A DNA stretch of 64,000 nucleotides, taken from NCBI RefSeq assembly GCF_000025725.1, contig NC_013943.1, positions 1,426,001 to 1,490,000 on the forward strand, given 5' to 3'. The notes beneath the pieces were generated by a model. The model saw only the letters and a program-made list of their open reading frames with translations, had not been told where the DNA came from and ran no database searches. Every line of letters starts with the position of its first letter. Position 1 is the stretch's first letter. Below are positions 34,731 to 43,531 of the stretch, piece by piece. Source of the DNA: Denitrovibrio acetiphilus DSM 12809. GTDB taxonomy: Bacteria > Chrysiogenota > Deferribacteres > Deferribacterales > Geovibrionaceae. The position numbers were made by a program, and so were the translations under genes.

Positions 34731-35176
34731 AGTGTTTTCATCATAGCGATCTCATCGCAGTCGGGAAATTTGGCACACTTGAGGCAGTCCGACCATATTT
34801 TTTTAGGGAGCATCTCTTTTTCAACCTCAGTAAAGCCAAGCTTTCTGAAAAACTCCGGTACATAAGTCAGAAGGAAAACTTTTGTTATACCAAGTATAGC
34901 AGCAGTTTCGATAGAGCGCTCCACAAGAGCCTTCCCTACCCCTTTTTTCACAGTGTCCGGACGCACAGCAACAGAGCGTATCTCTGCCAGATTGTCCCAT
35001 GTAGGGTGAATGGCACAGCATCCTATCAGCTCACCATTCTCTTCCCATACAACAAACTCAAGTATCTTCTCGTATATCTCATTAATACTCAGAGGGAGCA
35101 TTTCGCCCCCTTTTGCATATGTGTTTACAAGGTTCTGGATATCTTTAGCATCCGTCATTAAAGCCTTTCTTATCAT
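34727..35176 (-). CDS. GNAT acetyltransferase, short ArgA-like (N-acetylglutamate synthase type)
   Basis: The protein has 149 residues, a single GNAT domain. Acetyl-CoA site: AEIRSVAVRPDTVKKGVGKAL. The C-terminal FFRKLGFTEVEKEMLPKKIW and DCLKCAKFPDCDEIAM, with two or three cysteines, is the signature of the short N-acetylglutamate synthases that begin arginine synthesis in many bacteria. No other arg gene is nearby. It sits between a lipoprotein gene and pmbA, overlapping each by 4 nt. Function likely but not proven. Confidence 0.82.
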   Translation of the reverse strand: MIRKALMTDAKDIQNLVNTYAKGGEMLPLSINEIYEKILEFVVWEENGELIGCCAIHPTWDNLAEIRSVAVRPDTVKKGVGKALVERSIETAAILGITKVFLLTYVPEFFRKLGFTEVEKEMLPKKIWSDCLKCAKFPDCDEIAMMKTL

Positions 35177-35571
35177 TTCATAACTTCTCTGACAAAAGCT
35201 CTGTATATTCTTACTGCGGTATCTTTGTCAGGAATAAGTTCCATATGTTTTTTAGCCCTGATGCTGACTTCTGTGGAAGTTTCGTTAAGGGGGGATATTG
35301 CAACGAAAAGTAAAGAGTCACCGAGTCTGGCCTCTATCTTGCCGTCTGTTATGCTGGAAAGTGTTATCTTTCCGTCTTCTCCGGCTATGATCCCCACCAT
35401 AGTTTCAAAAGCGTGTTCTTTGGAAATACTGAAAACATCTTTTATGTGGTCGCTTGTTGTGGAATATACTGCACCGCCGGCAGCACCGCCGACAACAAGA
35501 GGAGCAAGAGCACAGGCACTTAATGCAAAAGTCAGCACAGACAACATAACAGCGAGTTTAATCTTTCTCAT
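35173..35571 (-). CDS. DUF3568-like lipoprotein
   Basis: The protein has 132 residues. Signal peptide MRKIKLAVMLSVLTFALSAC ends with lipobox LSAC (acylated Cys20). A Gly-rich stretch VVGGAAGGAVYST follows, then an alpha/beta domain. This matches small DUF3568-type lipoproteins of unknown role. Residue 21 is Ala, so outer-membrane sorting would be expected. It is the first gene of the long leftward string to folA and is divergent from the pyr leader. Confidence 0.8.
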   Translation of the reverse strand: MRKIKLAVMLSVLTFALSACALAPLVVGGAAGGAVYSTTSDHIKDVFSISKEHAFETMVGIIAGEDGKITLSSITDGKIEARLGDSLLFVAISPLNETSTEVSIRAKKHMELIPDKDTAVRIYRAFVREVMK

Positions 35572-35646
35572 AATGACCTCTTTTTAATAAATCTTAGTAT
35601 TCATAGTGATTTTATAAAATCCTCAGTTTTTTATCAACAAATTTCG

Positions 35647-35676
35647 TTGACAAATATCTTGCTCAAGGGCTATTAT
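35647..35676 (+). promoter_or_regulatory. Promoter of the pyrRBC operon
   Basis: TTGACA (35647-35652), 18-bp spacer, TATTAT (35671-35676). The expected start is about 35683, giving a leader of about 112 nt before pyrR. Confidence 0.75.
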
Positions 35677-35687
35677 TTTTCGGGTGG

Positions 35688-35726
35688 ATGATGAAATTTA
35701 AAATAAACATTACGCATACATTTTGA
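35688..35726 (+). CDS. Putative 12-residue pyr leader peptide
   Basis: The frame encodes MMKFKINITHTF, starting about 5 nt after the predicted transcription start, with GGGTGG as a possible ribosome site. The stop is 7 nt before the terminator hairpin, so a ribosome ending there would cover its 5' arm. The message is U/A-rich, as expected where UTP-dependent RNA polymerase pausing couples transcription to translation (as in E. coli pyrBI). Translation is inferred. Confidence 0.45.
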   Translation: MMKFKINITHTF

Positions 35727-35732
35727 AAACAC

Positions 35733-35773
35733 AGCCTTTTGGCCGCAGGAAGCGGTTAAAAGGCTTTTTTTTT
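35733..35773 (+). terminator. Leader terminator (attenuator) before pyrR
   Basis: AGCCTTTT (35733-35740) pairs with AAAAGGCT (35758-35765) around an inner CCGC/GCGG stem, followed directly by a run of nine T. This intrinsic terminator lies between the promoter and pyrR, so it must be bypassed for operon expression. Confidence 0.85.
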
Positions 35774-35794
35774 GTATATATAACGGAGGATAAT

Positions 35795-36328
35795 ATGCCG
35801 TCCAAAGAGATTATGAACTCTGACGAAATGTCCAGAACACTTAACAGAATAGTTTATCAGATCCTGGAAAACATGAAAGACACGGGTGAAGTGTGCCTTG
35901 TCGGCATACGACGGGGGGGAGCACACCTTGCAGACAGACTGAATGAAATTTTTAAATCAGAAGGGAAACCAGACATAAGGGTTGGTTATCTGGACATAAC
36001 GCTCTACAGAGATGATCTTACATCAATAGCGGACTATCCTGTTCTGCAGGGGACAGAGATAAACTTCGATGTGATAGGTAAGCACATAATACTTGTGGAT
36101 GACGTTATCTTTACTGGACGCACAACAAGGGCTGCTATAGATGCGCTTATTGACCTCGGCAGACCACAGAAAATATCCCTTGCGGTATTCATAGACAGAG
36201 GTCATAGGGAGCTGCCTGTCCAGCCTGATTTTGTTGGTAAATATGTGCCGACATCCAGAGATGAAATAATTGAAGTAGCACTTAAGGAACAAGCCGGAAG
36301 TGACTACGTCAGAATAATAAACAAATAA
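35795..36328 (+). CDS. pyrR: PyrR bifunctional pyr operon regulator / uracil phosphoribosyltransferase
   Basis: The protein has 177 residues from ATG 35795, which has GGAGG upstream; the frame is open further but passes through the attenuator. PRPP loop IILVDDVIFTGRTTRAAIDAL, IRRGGAHLADRL and YLDITLYRDDL are PyrR hallmarks. In Bacillus PyrR binds leader RNA under high UMP and causes termination; it also makes UMP from uracil. Here it heads pyrB and pyrC behind an attenuator. No consensus Bacillus-type PyrR binding loop was seen, so the control mode is uncertain. Confidence 0.93.
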   Translation: MPSKEIMNSDEMSRTLNRIVYQILENMKDTGEVCLVGIRRGGAHLADRLNEIFKSEGKPDIRVGYLDITLYRDDLTSIADYPVLQGTEINFDVIGKHIILVDDVIFTGRTTRAAIDALIDLGRPQKISLAVFIDRGHRELPVQPDFVGKYVPTSRDEIIEVALKEQAGSDYVRIINK

Positions 36329-36343
36329 TACGGGAGAGACCGA

Positions 36344-37288
36344 ATGTCTTACAATAGAAAAGATCTTTTGGGAATGTCCGACCTGAGCGCGGAGGAGATA
36401 ACTTATCTTCTGGACACTGCCCAGACATTTTGCGAGATTAACGAACGGGATGTAAAAAAAGTTCCGACACTTAAAGGAAGGACTGTGATCAATGTTTTTT
36501 TTGAGCCGTCTACAAGAACCAGAACATCCTTTGAGATTGCAGGAAAGAGACTTTCAGCCGACACCATTAACTTTACAGCCTCCTCAAGCAGTACAACAAA
36601 AGGGGAAACCCTCATCGATACTGTAAAAAATATGGAGGCGATGCATTCTGATGTTTTCGTTGTGCGCCACAGCTACTCCGGTGCAGTAAAACTCATAGCT
36701 GAAAATACTGACACAGCAGTTGTTAACGCCGGAGATGGTCTGAATGAGCACCCTACACAGGCATTGCTTGACCTGCTGACAATCAGGCAGCGTAAAGGAA
36801 AGATAAAGGGACTTGAAATAGCCATCATAGGCGACATTACGCATTCAAGGGTGGCAAGATCGGATATATGGGCGATGAATAAGCTTGGCGCAAATGTCCG
36901 CGTTTACGGCCCCCTCACCATGCTTCCTAAATACATAGCACCGTTCAACTGCCGTAAATGTACCAGCATGGAAGAAGCACTGGAAGGAGCTGACGTTATA
37001 ATTATGCTCCGCATCCAGCATGAAAGACAGGGTAAGCTTCTCCTGCCGTCCACAAGGGAATATGCCAAATTCTTCGGGCTGACTAACGAGAAGCTGGAGA
37101 TAGCCGACAAAGACGCAATCGTTATGCACCCCGGCCCTATCAACAGAGGGGTTGAACTTATGACTAATGTTGCAGACTGTAACAGGGCTGTTGTCCTTGA
37201 TCAGGTTTCTAACGGTGTTGCCGTTCGCATGGCAGCTCTCTATCTACTCGGAAACAGAAAAGGGGGAAAAATTGAAAACGCTTCTTAA
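36344..37288 (+). CDS. pyrB: Aspartate carbamoyltransferase catalytic subunit
   Basis: The protein has 314 residues. Carbamoyl-phosphate site FFEPSTRTRTSFE, SSSTTKGE, HPTQALLDLLT and VMHPGPINRG are intact. It joins carbamoyl phosphate and aspartate, committing to UMP synthesis. No regulatory PyrI is present. The pyrC frame starts inside its end, overlapping by 17 nt. Its own start follows pyrR by 15 nt with GGGAGA upstream. Confidence 0.95.
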   Translation: MSYNRKDLLGMSDLSAEEITYLLDTAQTFCEINERDVKKVPTLKGRTVINVFFEPSTRTRTSFEIAGKRLSADTINFTASSSSTTKGETLIDTVKNMEAMHSDVFVVRHSYSGAVKLIAENTDTAVVNAGDGLNEHPTQALLDLLTIRQRKGKIKGLEIAIIGDITHSRVARSDIWAMNKLGANVRVYGPLTMLPKYIAPFNCRKCTSMEEALEGADVIIMLRIQHERQGKLLLPSTREYAKFFGLTNEKLEIADKDAIVMHPGPINRGVELMTNVADCNRAVVLDQVSNGVAVRMAALYLLGNRKGGKIENAS

Positions 37289-38546
37289 AAATTGTAAAAT
37301 AGTTAATCACGATAAAACTATAGAGGGCAATATCCTCATAGACGGTGAAATCATCGCCTCTCTAGAAGCTTCGGACAGTGAGAAAGCTGATAAAGTCATT
37401 GACTGTAAGGGACACTACACTATCCCGGGCATTATAGATATGCACGTTCACCTCCGCGATCCCGGCTTTGAATATAAAGAAGATATCGCTTCCGGCTCAC
37501 ATGCGGCAGTTGCAGGCGGTGTTACCGGTATATGCCCTATGGCAAACACCAGCCCCATTAACGATAACAATGCAATTACGAAATTCATGATAGATAAAGG
37601 TAAGGAATGCGGGATATGTGACATTTTCCCCATTGGAGCCATGACAAAAAGGATGGCAGGAGAAGAGCTTACAGAGATGGGAGACATGACGGAAGCAGGC
37701 GCTATCGGCTTTTCTGATGATGGACTCCCTGTTGCCAGTGCAGAAGTTTTCCGTCGAGCAGCGGAGTATGCATCACAATTCGGCTCGTTTGTAATCAGTC
37801 ACGCAGAAGATAAGTCTCTTACCGGTGCGGGCGTTATCAACGACGGAGAGATAGCAACCATAACAGGACTCCGCAGCATTCCCGCAGAGTCAGAAGAAGT
37901 TATGGTCGCAAGGGATATCCTCATGGCAAAGCTCACAGGGGCACACGTACACATATGTCACATAAGCTCGAAAGGCACACTGGAGCTCATTCGGTGGGCA
38001 AAAGCTCAGGGGATAAATGTTACTTGCGAGGTTACACCTCATCACTTTACCCTCACAGAGAGAGAGCTTCTTTCTTATGACACAAACTACAAGATGAACC
38101 CTCCGCTGAGAAGTGATGCAGATGTCGAAGCCATGCTGGACGGACTGAAAAAAGGTGACATCGATTGTATCGTAACAGACCACGCACCTCACCATATTGA
38201 TGAGAAAAAAGTTGAGTTTGACCTTGCCATGTTCGGCATTATAGGGCTCCAGACCCTTCTCCCTCTTTCACTTAAGCTGGTGGAAAGAAATATAATGTCT
38301 ATGAATGACCTTGTCCGTGTGATGTCCTATAACCCTGCAAAACTTATCCGAAAAACTGACAGAGGCGAAATAGCGGAAGGCAAGCGGGCAGATATAGTCA
38401 TCATTGATGAAAACAAAGAATATGTTTTCGATGAGAAAATGAATAAGTCAAAATCGATGAACACCCCTTTTCTTGGAAAAACACTAAAAGGTGCAGCACT
38501 TTACACAATTAAAAATGGAAATGTAGTATTTGAATTTCCTGTTTAG
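37272..38546 (+). CDS. pyrC: Dihydroorotase, type I
   Basis: The protein has 424 residues from TTG 37272 (GGGGG 5 nt upstream, 17 nt overlap with pyrB); the frame is open further back but the family N-terminus KTLLKNCKIVNHD starts here. Zn ligands: DMHVHLRDPG (HxH), HAEDKSL and HICHISS, with DHAPHH near the C-terminus. It closes carbamoyl-aspartate to dihydroorotate, the third step of UMP synthesis. It is followed by a terminator. Confidence 0.93.
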   Translation: MKTLLKNCKIVNHDKTIEGNILIDGEIIASLEASDSEKADKVIDCKGHYTIPGIIDMHVHLRDPGFEYKEDIASGSHAAVAGGVTGICPMANTSPINDNNAITKFMIDKGKECGICDIFPIGAMTKRMAGEELTEMGDMTEAGAIGFSDDGLPVASAEVFRRAAEYASQFGSFVISHAEDKSLTGAGVINDGEIATITGLRSIPAESEEVMVARDILMAKLTGAHVHICHISSKGTLELIRWAKAQGINVTCEVTPHHFTLTERELLSYDTNYKMNPPLRSDADVEAMLDGLKKGDIDCIVTDHAPHHIDEKKVEFDLAMFGIIGLQTLLPLSLKLVERNIMSMNDLVRVMSYNPAKLIRKTDRGEIAEGKRADIVIIDENKEYVFDEKMNKSKSMNTPFLGKTLKGAALYTIKNGNVVFEFPV

Positions 38547-38552
38547 AATAAT

Positions 38553-38585
38553 AAAAGGCGGGTTTATGTGAGCCCGCCTTTTTTT
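38553..38585 (+). terminator. Terminator of pyrRBC
   Basis: AAAGGCGGG pairs with CCCGCCTTT around a short loop, followed by a T-run (38579-38585). It begins 6 nt after the pyrC stop. Confidence 0.9.
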
Positions 38586-38599
38586 GTAGATATCAAAGA

Positions 38600-39688
38600 T
38601 TAGTTTTTAATGCTGAAGCTGTCTTCATGAAAAATAATTTTCTTGTATACAGGATAGCTTTCAGTAAGTGTTCTGTAAGAGTCATTTTGCAGAAAAACAT
38701 TATATATCTCGTTTGCTATATTATAGATATTCACATCCGCAAACTTTTCAGGATACATAACCTTTCCCATAAAATATGCTGTGACAAATATATTCTCGAC
38801 GTTTGAATTGTACCAGTTATATGGAGGGACAACGTATATCCTTTCTTTTTTCACAGCGTCAAAAAGTTTCAAAAGAGTGCTGATGTACTTATAATCATCC
38901 TTAAGAACCTCTAACCCTGTCACATCATAAAAAATATAATCTGGCTGCTGTTTAAGGATAGACTCCATTTGCAGCATAGTATGTGTTCCCTTTGATCTTT
39001 CTGAAAGTATACCGGCAACATTACTTCCACCTACCAGACAACAGGCAGGGTGTTTTGTGTCTGAACTGTTAAAGCCTCGGGCTATGTGATAAGCCACTGA
39101 AGCCATATAAACTTTTTTGTCAGATACGCCTTCGGTACGCTGCAACAGATCTTTCCGGAGAATAGCCATATAGTTCACTATTTCCTGCGCTCTCTGTTGT
39201 GTTTGTGTTAAGTAACCTACTAGCCGTAAACAGTTTTTTACTGTTCGGATATCGGTGTGTCCCGTACTGCCATAGGTTATACTTACTACAGGGATATTGG
39301 TCTTATTCTGAATTTCATCCATTTGCTTTATTGAAAAAGATGAGGCAAAAATAACGTCTGGAGCAAGTGCAACAATTTGCTCTATATCCGGCATATTGTC
39401 ACTGCCGCCAGATGATATCACAGGCAGATCTTTGTATGAGTCCGGCAAAGAAAGCATATACGGTTTGAAAGACATTTGTTCCATACCGTCCATCAGTTCT
39501 CTGCCAACTATCATGTCCTGTGCGCCGGCATAAACAACCATGCGTAATGCTCCTGGACCAATTGCAACCAGCTTCGTAACCTTTTCAGGAGTTTGCACAC
39601 TCCTTCCTGCCATGTCTTCTACGGTTACCTCATTGGCAAACGTAATTGAAGATGTAATAAATAATAAAATAAATAAAAATTTCTTCAT
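38600..39688 (-). CDS. Periplasmic substrate-binding protein of an iron-complex/cobalamin-type ABC importer
   Basis: The protein has 362 residues from ATG 39688 (GAGGA upstream); longer frames have no ribosome site. Signal peptide MKKFLFILLFITSSITFA. The mature protein has the BtuF/FecB/FepB class III fold: EVTVEDMAGRSVQTPEKVTKLVAIGPG, DIEQIVALAPDVIFAS, and a C-terminal PPYNWYNS and NVENIFVTAYFMGKVMYPE. It likely binds a metal chelate such as haem, siderophore, cobalamin or molybdate; the ligand is not readable. No permease or ATPase gene is adjacent, so it is an orphan here. Confidence 0.85.
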   Translation of the reverse strand: MKKFLFILLFITSSITFANEVTVEDMAGRSVQTPEKVTKLVAIGPGALRMVVYAGAQDMIVGRELMDGMEQMSFKPYMLSLPDSYKDLPVISSGGSDNMPDIEQIVALAPDVIFASSFSIKQMDEIQNKTNIPVVSITYGSTGHTDIRTVKNCLRLVGYLTQTQQRAQEIVNYMAILRKDLLQRTEGVSDKKVYMASVAYHIARGFNSSDTKHPACCLVGGSNVAGILSERSKGTHTMLQMESILKQQPDYIFYDVTGLEVLKDDYKYISTLLKLFDAVKKERIYVVPPYNWYNSNVENIFVTAYFMGKVMYPEKFADVNIYNIANEIYNVFLQNDSYRTLTESYPVYKKIIFHEDSFSIKN

Positions 39689-39754
39689 CGTATCCTCGAT
39701 GTATTTACATAGCAAATAATATCTAAAATGTTCATTCCCCGCAATATAATTATG

Positions 39755-39782
39755 TTGACACATATTTCTCATTGATTATCTT
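39755..39782 (+). promoter_or_regulatory. Promoter of the C_GCAxxG gene
   Basis: TTGACA (39755-39760), 16-bp spacer, TATCTT (39777-39782), 34 bp before the ATG of the redox-protein gene. Confidence 0.6.
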
Positions 39783-39816
39783 AGCAATGTTATAAAATTC
39801 GTTTACAGGTGAAATT

Positions 39817-40269
39817 ATGTCTGACTCTATTGCTGTTCTGGTTTCTCTCGAAGCCGTAAAGCTTTTCAAAAGCGGTTATCATTGCTCGGAATCTGTTATG
39901 CTGGCTTTCGAAAAATATACCGACAAAACTTTTTCAGAAGATACTAAAAGAGGAATGTCTGCTTTTGTAGAAGGGGTCGGAGGCTCGGGATGCATCTGCG
40001 GTGCTCTTAACAGTGGTATTTTTATACTCAGCACTATGGGGGGGAGACTGACAAACGAAGAGTCAACAAAACGGCTTGAGAGGGTTGTTAAAACTCTCCA
40101 TGATGATTTCAGAAAAGAATTTAAAAGCGCCTGCTGTCGTGTAATAACTAAAAACAGCTCAAAAGTTTTTGGCATAGGCAAATATAACTCCTGTAACAAG
40201 ACAGTTGACTTTGTCGCTATGCGTATAGTTGAATTGGCGCAGGAAGAAGGCTGGATTAAACCGGACTAA
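39817..40269 (+). CDS. C_GCAxxG_C_C family redox protein
   Basis: The protein has 150 residues. Spaced cysteines match the family: HCSESVMLAF, GGSGCICGALNSGIFIL, SACCRVITKN and NSCNKTVDFVAMRIVEL. Helical, no signal peptide. Proteins of this family are thought to bind a redox cofactor or metal and are common in anaerobes; no biochemical role is settled. It is divergent from the substrate-binding protein gene and has no operon partner downstream; a repeat and an antisense-oriented small RNA candidate follow. Confidence 0.82.
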   Translation: MSDSIAVLVSLEAVKLFKSGYHCSESVMLAFEKYTDKTFSEDTKRGMSAFVEGVGGSGCICGALNSGIFILSTMGGRLTNEESTKRLERVVKTLHDDFRKEFKSACCRVITKNSSKVFGIGKYNSCNKTVDFVAMRIVELAQEEGWIKPD

Positions 40270-40292
40270 ATAGATTCCCTCGGGGAAACCTG

Positions 40293-40443
40293 TAGAGCAT
40301 ATGCAAAATACGTCACTGCGAGGTCCGCAGGGCTGTGGCAGTCTTTGGACTCATTAGTTAATCCTGAGATTGCTTCGTTATTACTTTCCTCTTAATGACT
40401 TATAAGCTCTAAAGCTGTGATTAGCTCATTCAGCAACGCATAA
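40293..40443. repeat. Dispersed repeat, copy 1
   Basis: About 150 bp nearly identical to 54512-54661. It begins TAGAGCATATGC and has TAGAGC (40293-40298) facing GCTCTA (40406-40411), with an inner imperfect inverted repeat GTCACTGCGAGG / CCTCTTAATGAC. The core resembles the widespread GTCATTGCGAG palindromic repeats of bacterial intergenic DNA. No coding frame. Confidence 0.85.
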
Positions 40444-40471
40444 ATGCGTGGTGTTCTGTCTTCGACCGCAT

Positions 40472-40618
40472 AAAAAAATCCCGGCTACATGCTTTAAGGG
40501 GGGAGGAGGGATAAAGCATAGAAATAGCCGGGCAAAAGTTCTTTTGTATTCTTATATAATTTTAATATCTATCTTTGAGTGAAATATTCAACAAAATAAT
40601 TAAGATCAACCAATCACA
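40472..40618 (-). ncRNA. Candidate small RNA with C-rich terminator loop
   Basis: A full-consensus promoter (40625-40652, minus) lies between the cimA terminator and this stretch. About 147 nt downstream the transcript would end at a hairpin (40480-40532): CCCGGCUA and AUGCUUUA pair with UAAAGCAU and UAGCCGGG, followed by seven U. The 15-nt loop is UCCCUCCUCCCCCCU, which contains CCUCC, the complement of a Shine-Dalgarno sequence. The 5' part is AT-rich and unstructured. No ribosome site with a sensible frame is seen. It could alternatively be a second terminator for cimA read-through, but the promoter argues for a separate gene. Confidence 0.65.
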
Positions 40619-40624
40619 CTATTA

Positions 40625-40652
40625 ATTATAGTAGTTACTTAGGACATGTCAA
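40625..40652 (-). promoter_or_regulatory. Perfect-consensus sigma-70 promoter of the candidate small RNA
   Basis: Minus strand TTGACA (40652-40647), 16-bp spacer, TATAAT (40630-40625). Both hexamers match consensus exactly. It reads away from cimA into a region with no protein gene. Confidence 0.75.
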
Positions 40653-40656
40653 CAAC

Positions 40657-40687
40657 AAAAAAAGCCGCTCTGAAAAATCTGAGCGGC
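40657..40687 (-). terminator. Terminator of the hom-lysC-cimA operon
   Basis: On the minus strand GCCGCTC pairs with GAGCGGC around an AT-rich loop, followed by seven T. It ends 41 nt after the cimA stop. Confidence 0.88.
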
Positions 40688-40697
40688 ATAGAGATTG

Positions 40698-42278
40698 TTA
40701 TTCTTTTTCTTTATCTTTCAATAATTTATATTCAATAGAGTCCATCAAAGCCTGATATGAGGCATCTACAATATTAGTGGCTACCCCGACCGTACCCCAT
40801 GTGCCGTCAGTATCTTTCGATTCTACCAGAACTCTTGTAACAGCCTCTGTCCCAGTGCCCGTAGTTAGTATACGTACTTTATAGTCTACAAGCTCCATAT
40901 CTTTCAGGTTGGGATAAAAGTTGAGGAGTGCTTTTCTGATGGCGTTATCAATGGCGTTTACAGGACCGTTACCGGCCGCTGCTGTGTGTTCCTGTTCACC
41001 ATCAACTTTAATCATCACTGTAGCTTCAGCAAGCGGCGATCCCATATTGGTGTTCATTTCATCAATAACACGATAGCTGATTGAATCGAAAAACGGTGTA
41101 AAGGTTCCCATTGTTTTGCGCATAAGCAGCTCAAAAGAAGCCTCGGCTCCTTCGAACTGAAAACCCTTATTTTCAAGCTCTTTGAGTCTTTCAACAACAG
41201 CATTGATTTTAGGATCGCTGCTGTCAACATCCAGACCGAAATCTTTTGCTTTATAGATAAGATTAGACTTACCGGAAAGGTCAGAAAGCAGGACACGCTG
41301 TCTGTTCCCCACAAGCTCCGGCTCAATGTGCTCATACGTGCTGGAATTTTTCATAATAGCACTGACGTGCACCCCGCCCTTATGGGCAAATGCAGAACGC
41401 CCTACGTAGGGCTGGTGTATATTATGTTTCAGGTTCCCAAGTTCGTTGATATACCTTGAGACAGTTCTGAGGTTTTTAAGTTTATCCACCGGAACACATT
41501 CATAGCCGTATTTAAGCTGAAGATTAGGGATGACAGACATTATGTTTGCATTCCCACACCTTTCACCATATCCGTTCACAGTCCCCTGCACATGTACAAT
41601 GCCATGTTTTACAGCAATTACAGAGTTTGCAACAGCACAGTCGCTGTCGTTATGGCAGTGTATACCAAGGGGATAGTCCCCCGTTACTTTCCTAACTTCA
41701 TCTATGATGCTGCCTATCTCAGCAGGCATTGTCCCGCCGTTGGTGTCGCAGAGTATAATGCAGTCAGCTTTTGCATCCATAGCCGCTTTGAGGGTTCTGA
41801 GTGCATATTCCTTATTGGCTTTATAACCGTCAAAGAAGTGCTCTGCATCGTAAAATGCTCTGTCAACTTTTGTCTTGAGGTAAGAGAGCGAATCATTGAT
41901 AAGTTCGAGGTTTTGGTCCAGCTCTATTTTCAGAGCTTCTGTAACGTGCAGATCCCATGTCTTCCCGAAGATAGTAAGGTTGGGAACTTCCACCTCAAGC
42001 AGAGCCTGAATATTTTCGTCATTATCACATGTTCTTTTTGCACGCCTTGTGCTTCCGAAAGCTGCGATATGATCATCAGGAACAGATGACCCTTTTACCG
42101 CCTTAAAGAAACCGATATCTCTTGGGTTTGACCCAGGCCATCCGCCTTCTATATATCTGACACCGAAATCATAAAGAGCTTCGGCTATCTTGACTTTATC
42201 TGCGATGGTAAAATTTACGTCTTCCGACTGAGTTCCGTCTCTCAGTGTGGTGTCGTATATCTCCACTCTTTTTGACAT
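40698..42278 (-). CDS. cimA: (R)-citramalate synthase
   Basis: The protein has 526 residues. The HMGL-like barrel starts [34 protein letters not shown] holds the metal-binding His pair, and [14 protein letters not shown] follows. The C-terminal LeuA dimer/allosteric domain (about 400-520) gives [18 protein letters not shown]. The length and the [11 protein letters not shown] segment match the citramalate-synthase branch (TIGR00977) rather than 2-isopropylmalate synthase. It condenses pyruvate and acetyl-CoA to citramalate for isoleucine synthesis independent of threonine. It is last in an operon with hom and lysC, 20 nt after lysC. Confidence 0.92.
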   Translation of the reverse strand: MSKRVEIYDTTLRDGTQSEDVNFTIADKVKIAEALYDFGVRYIEGGWPGSNPRDIGFFKAVKGSSVPDDHIAAFGSTRRAKRTCDNDENIQALLEVEVPNLTIFGKTWDLHVTEALKIELDQNLELINDSLSYLKTKVDRAFYDAEHFFDGYKANKEYALRTLKAAMDAKADCIILCDTNGGTMPAEIGSIIDEVRKVTGDYPLGIHCHNDSDCAVANSVIAVKHGIVHVQGTVNGYGERCGNANIMSVIPNLQLKYGYECVPVDKLKNLRTVSRYINELGNLKHNIHQPYVGRSAFAHKGGVHVSAIMKNSSTYEHIEPELVGNRQRVLLSDLSGKSNLIYKAKDFGLDVDSSDPKINAVVERLKELENKGFQFEGAEASFELLMRKTMGTFTPFFDSISYRVIDEMNTNMGSPLAEATVMIKVDGEQEHTAAAGNGPVNAIDNAIRKALLNFYPNLKDMELVDYKVRILTTGTGTEAVTRVLVESKDTDGTWGTVGVATNIVDASYQALMDSIEYKLLKDKEKE

Positions 42279-42298
42279 AATATTCTCCGAAAAGTTGT

Positions 42299-43513
42299 TT
42301 ATTCCTCGACAAAAGCCTCATGAAGAGTTCTCACTGCGAGTTCGGAGTATTTCTCCTCTACTACACAGGAAACTTTTATCTCGCTGGTTGTTATCATCAT
42401 CAGGTTCACGCCCATTTCAGCGAGGAGAGTGAACATTTTTGCTGCAACGCCGGAATGGCTTCTCATGCCAACCCCCACAATACTGACTTTGGCGATGTCA
42501 CCATCTGCCAAAACCTCCTTGGCGCCGATCTCTTTAGCAACTTGACTGCAAACATCCTTAGCTCTGATAAGGTCTGTTTTCTGCACAGTAAATGAGAGGT
42601 CAGTATTTCCCTCTTTGCTTACGTTCTGTACTATCACGTCCACATTTATATTTTCTGCTGCAATTTTATTAAAAATAGTTGATGCGATACCTGGGCTGTC
42701 AGGTACTTCTGTAAGAGTTATTTTAGCCTGATTTTTATCAGAAACCACACCAGTTACTACAACCTGCTCCATCTCTTCGTCCTCCTTTGTGACAAGTGTA
42801 CCGGGCTTCTCCTCCAGAGAGGAAAGTACAAGAATATCTACATCATGGTTCATGCCTAGTTCAACACACCTTGACTGGAGCACTTTAGCTCCGAGTGATG
42901 CAAGCTCAAGCATTTCGTTATAGGATATTTTATCGAGTTTTTTTGCGTTTTTAACAATTCTGGGGTCTGCTGTGTAAATACCGTCAACGTCAGTGTAAAT
43001 CTCACAGACAGTAGCTTTCAATGCAGCGGCAATAGCGACTGCTGTGGTATCGGAGCCGCCTCTTCCCAGCGTGTTTATATCATCGGTTTTCGGGTCAACC
43101 CCTTGAAAACCTGCACAAATACATATTTTGCCTTTTTCAAGTTCTTTGAATATTCTGTCAGCTTTTATGTCCAGAATACGGCTTTTGCTGTAGGAACCAT
43201 CTGTGATCATACCGAACTGATATCCCGTCAGAGAAACGGCAGGGTAGCCCATTGAAATAAGCGTCTGAGCCACCAGCGGAGAGCTGGCTGTTTCTCCGGT
43301 ATGAACAAGCTGATCATACTCACGAGGAGAAAAATCCTCGTCGATTTCCTTAAGAAGATTGATAAGTCTGTCGGTTTCACCGGCCATTGCAGAAACAGTA
43401 ACTACAACGTCATGCCCTTCATCCTTCTTTTTTGCGATAATGTTCGCAACATTTCTGATACGTTCAAGAGAACCTACGCTGGTTCCTCCGAACTTCATTA
43501 CAACAATGCCCAC
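42299..43513 (-). CDS. lysC: Aspartate kinase
   Basis: The protein has 404 residues starting with GTG (GGAGGG upstream). Kinase domain: [30 protein letters not shown] and [16 protein letters not shown]. Two C-terminal ACT domains (about 270-404) carry [15 protein letters not shown] and [19 protein letters not shown], indicating feedback control by lysine and/or threonine. It phosphorylates aspartate, the first step to threonine, methionine and lysine. It lies between the homoserine-kinase candidate and cimA. Confidence 0.95.
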   Translation of the reverse strand: MGIVVMKFGGTSVGSLERIRNVANIIAKKKDEGHDVVVTVSAMAGETDRLINLLKEIDEDFSPREYDQLVHTGETASSPLVAQTLISMGYPAVSLTGYQFGMITDGSYSKSRILDIKADRIFKELEKGKICICAGFQGVDPKTDDINTLGRGGSDTTAVAIAAALKATVCEIYTDVDGIYTADPRIVKNAKKLDKISYNEMLELASLGAKVLQSRCVELGMNHDVDILVLSSLEEKPGTLVTKEDEEMEQVVVTGVVSDKNQAKITLTEVPDSPGIASTIFNKIAAENINVDVIVQNVSKEGNTDLSFTVQKTDLIRAKDVCSQVAKEIGAKEVLADGDIAKVSIVGVGMRSHSGVAAKMFTLLAEMGVNLMMITTSEIKVSCVVEEKYSELAVRTLHEAFVEE

Positions 43514-43531
43514 AGGTCCCTCCTTGTGTGG

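Larger units (their letters stand above)
40270..40697. other. 428-bp region without protein genes
   Basis: It contains a dispersed repeat copy (40293-40443), a leftward candidate small RNA with its own promoter and terminator (40472-40652), and the cimA terminator (40657-40687). No credible protein-coding frame is seen. Confidence 0.75.

Noticed and set aside
40293-40443. CRISPR or tRNA-like element
   Set aside because: Only one unit at this site and no regular spacer pattern; no cloverleaf could be drawn. A two-copy dispersed repeat explains it.
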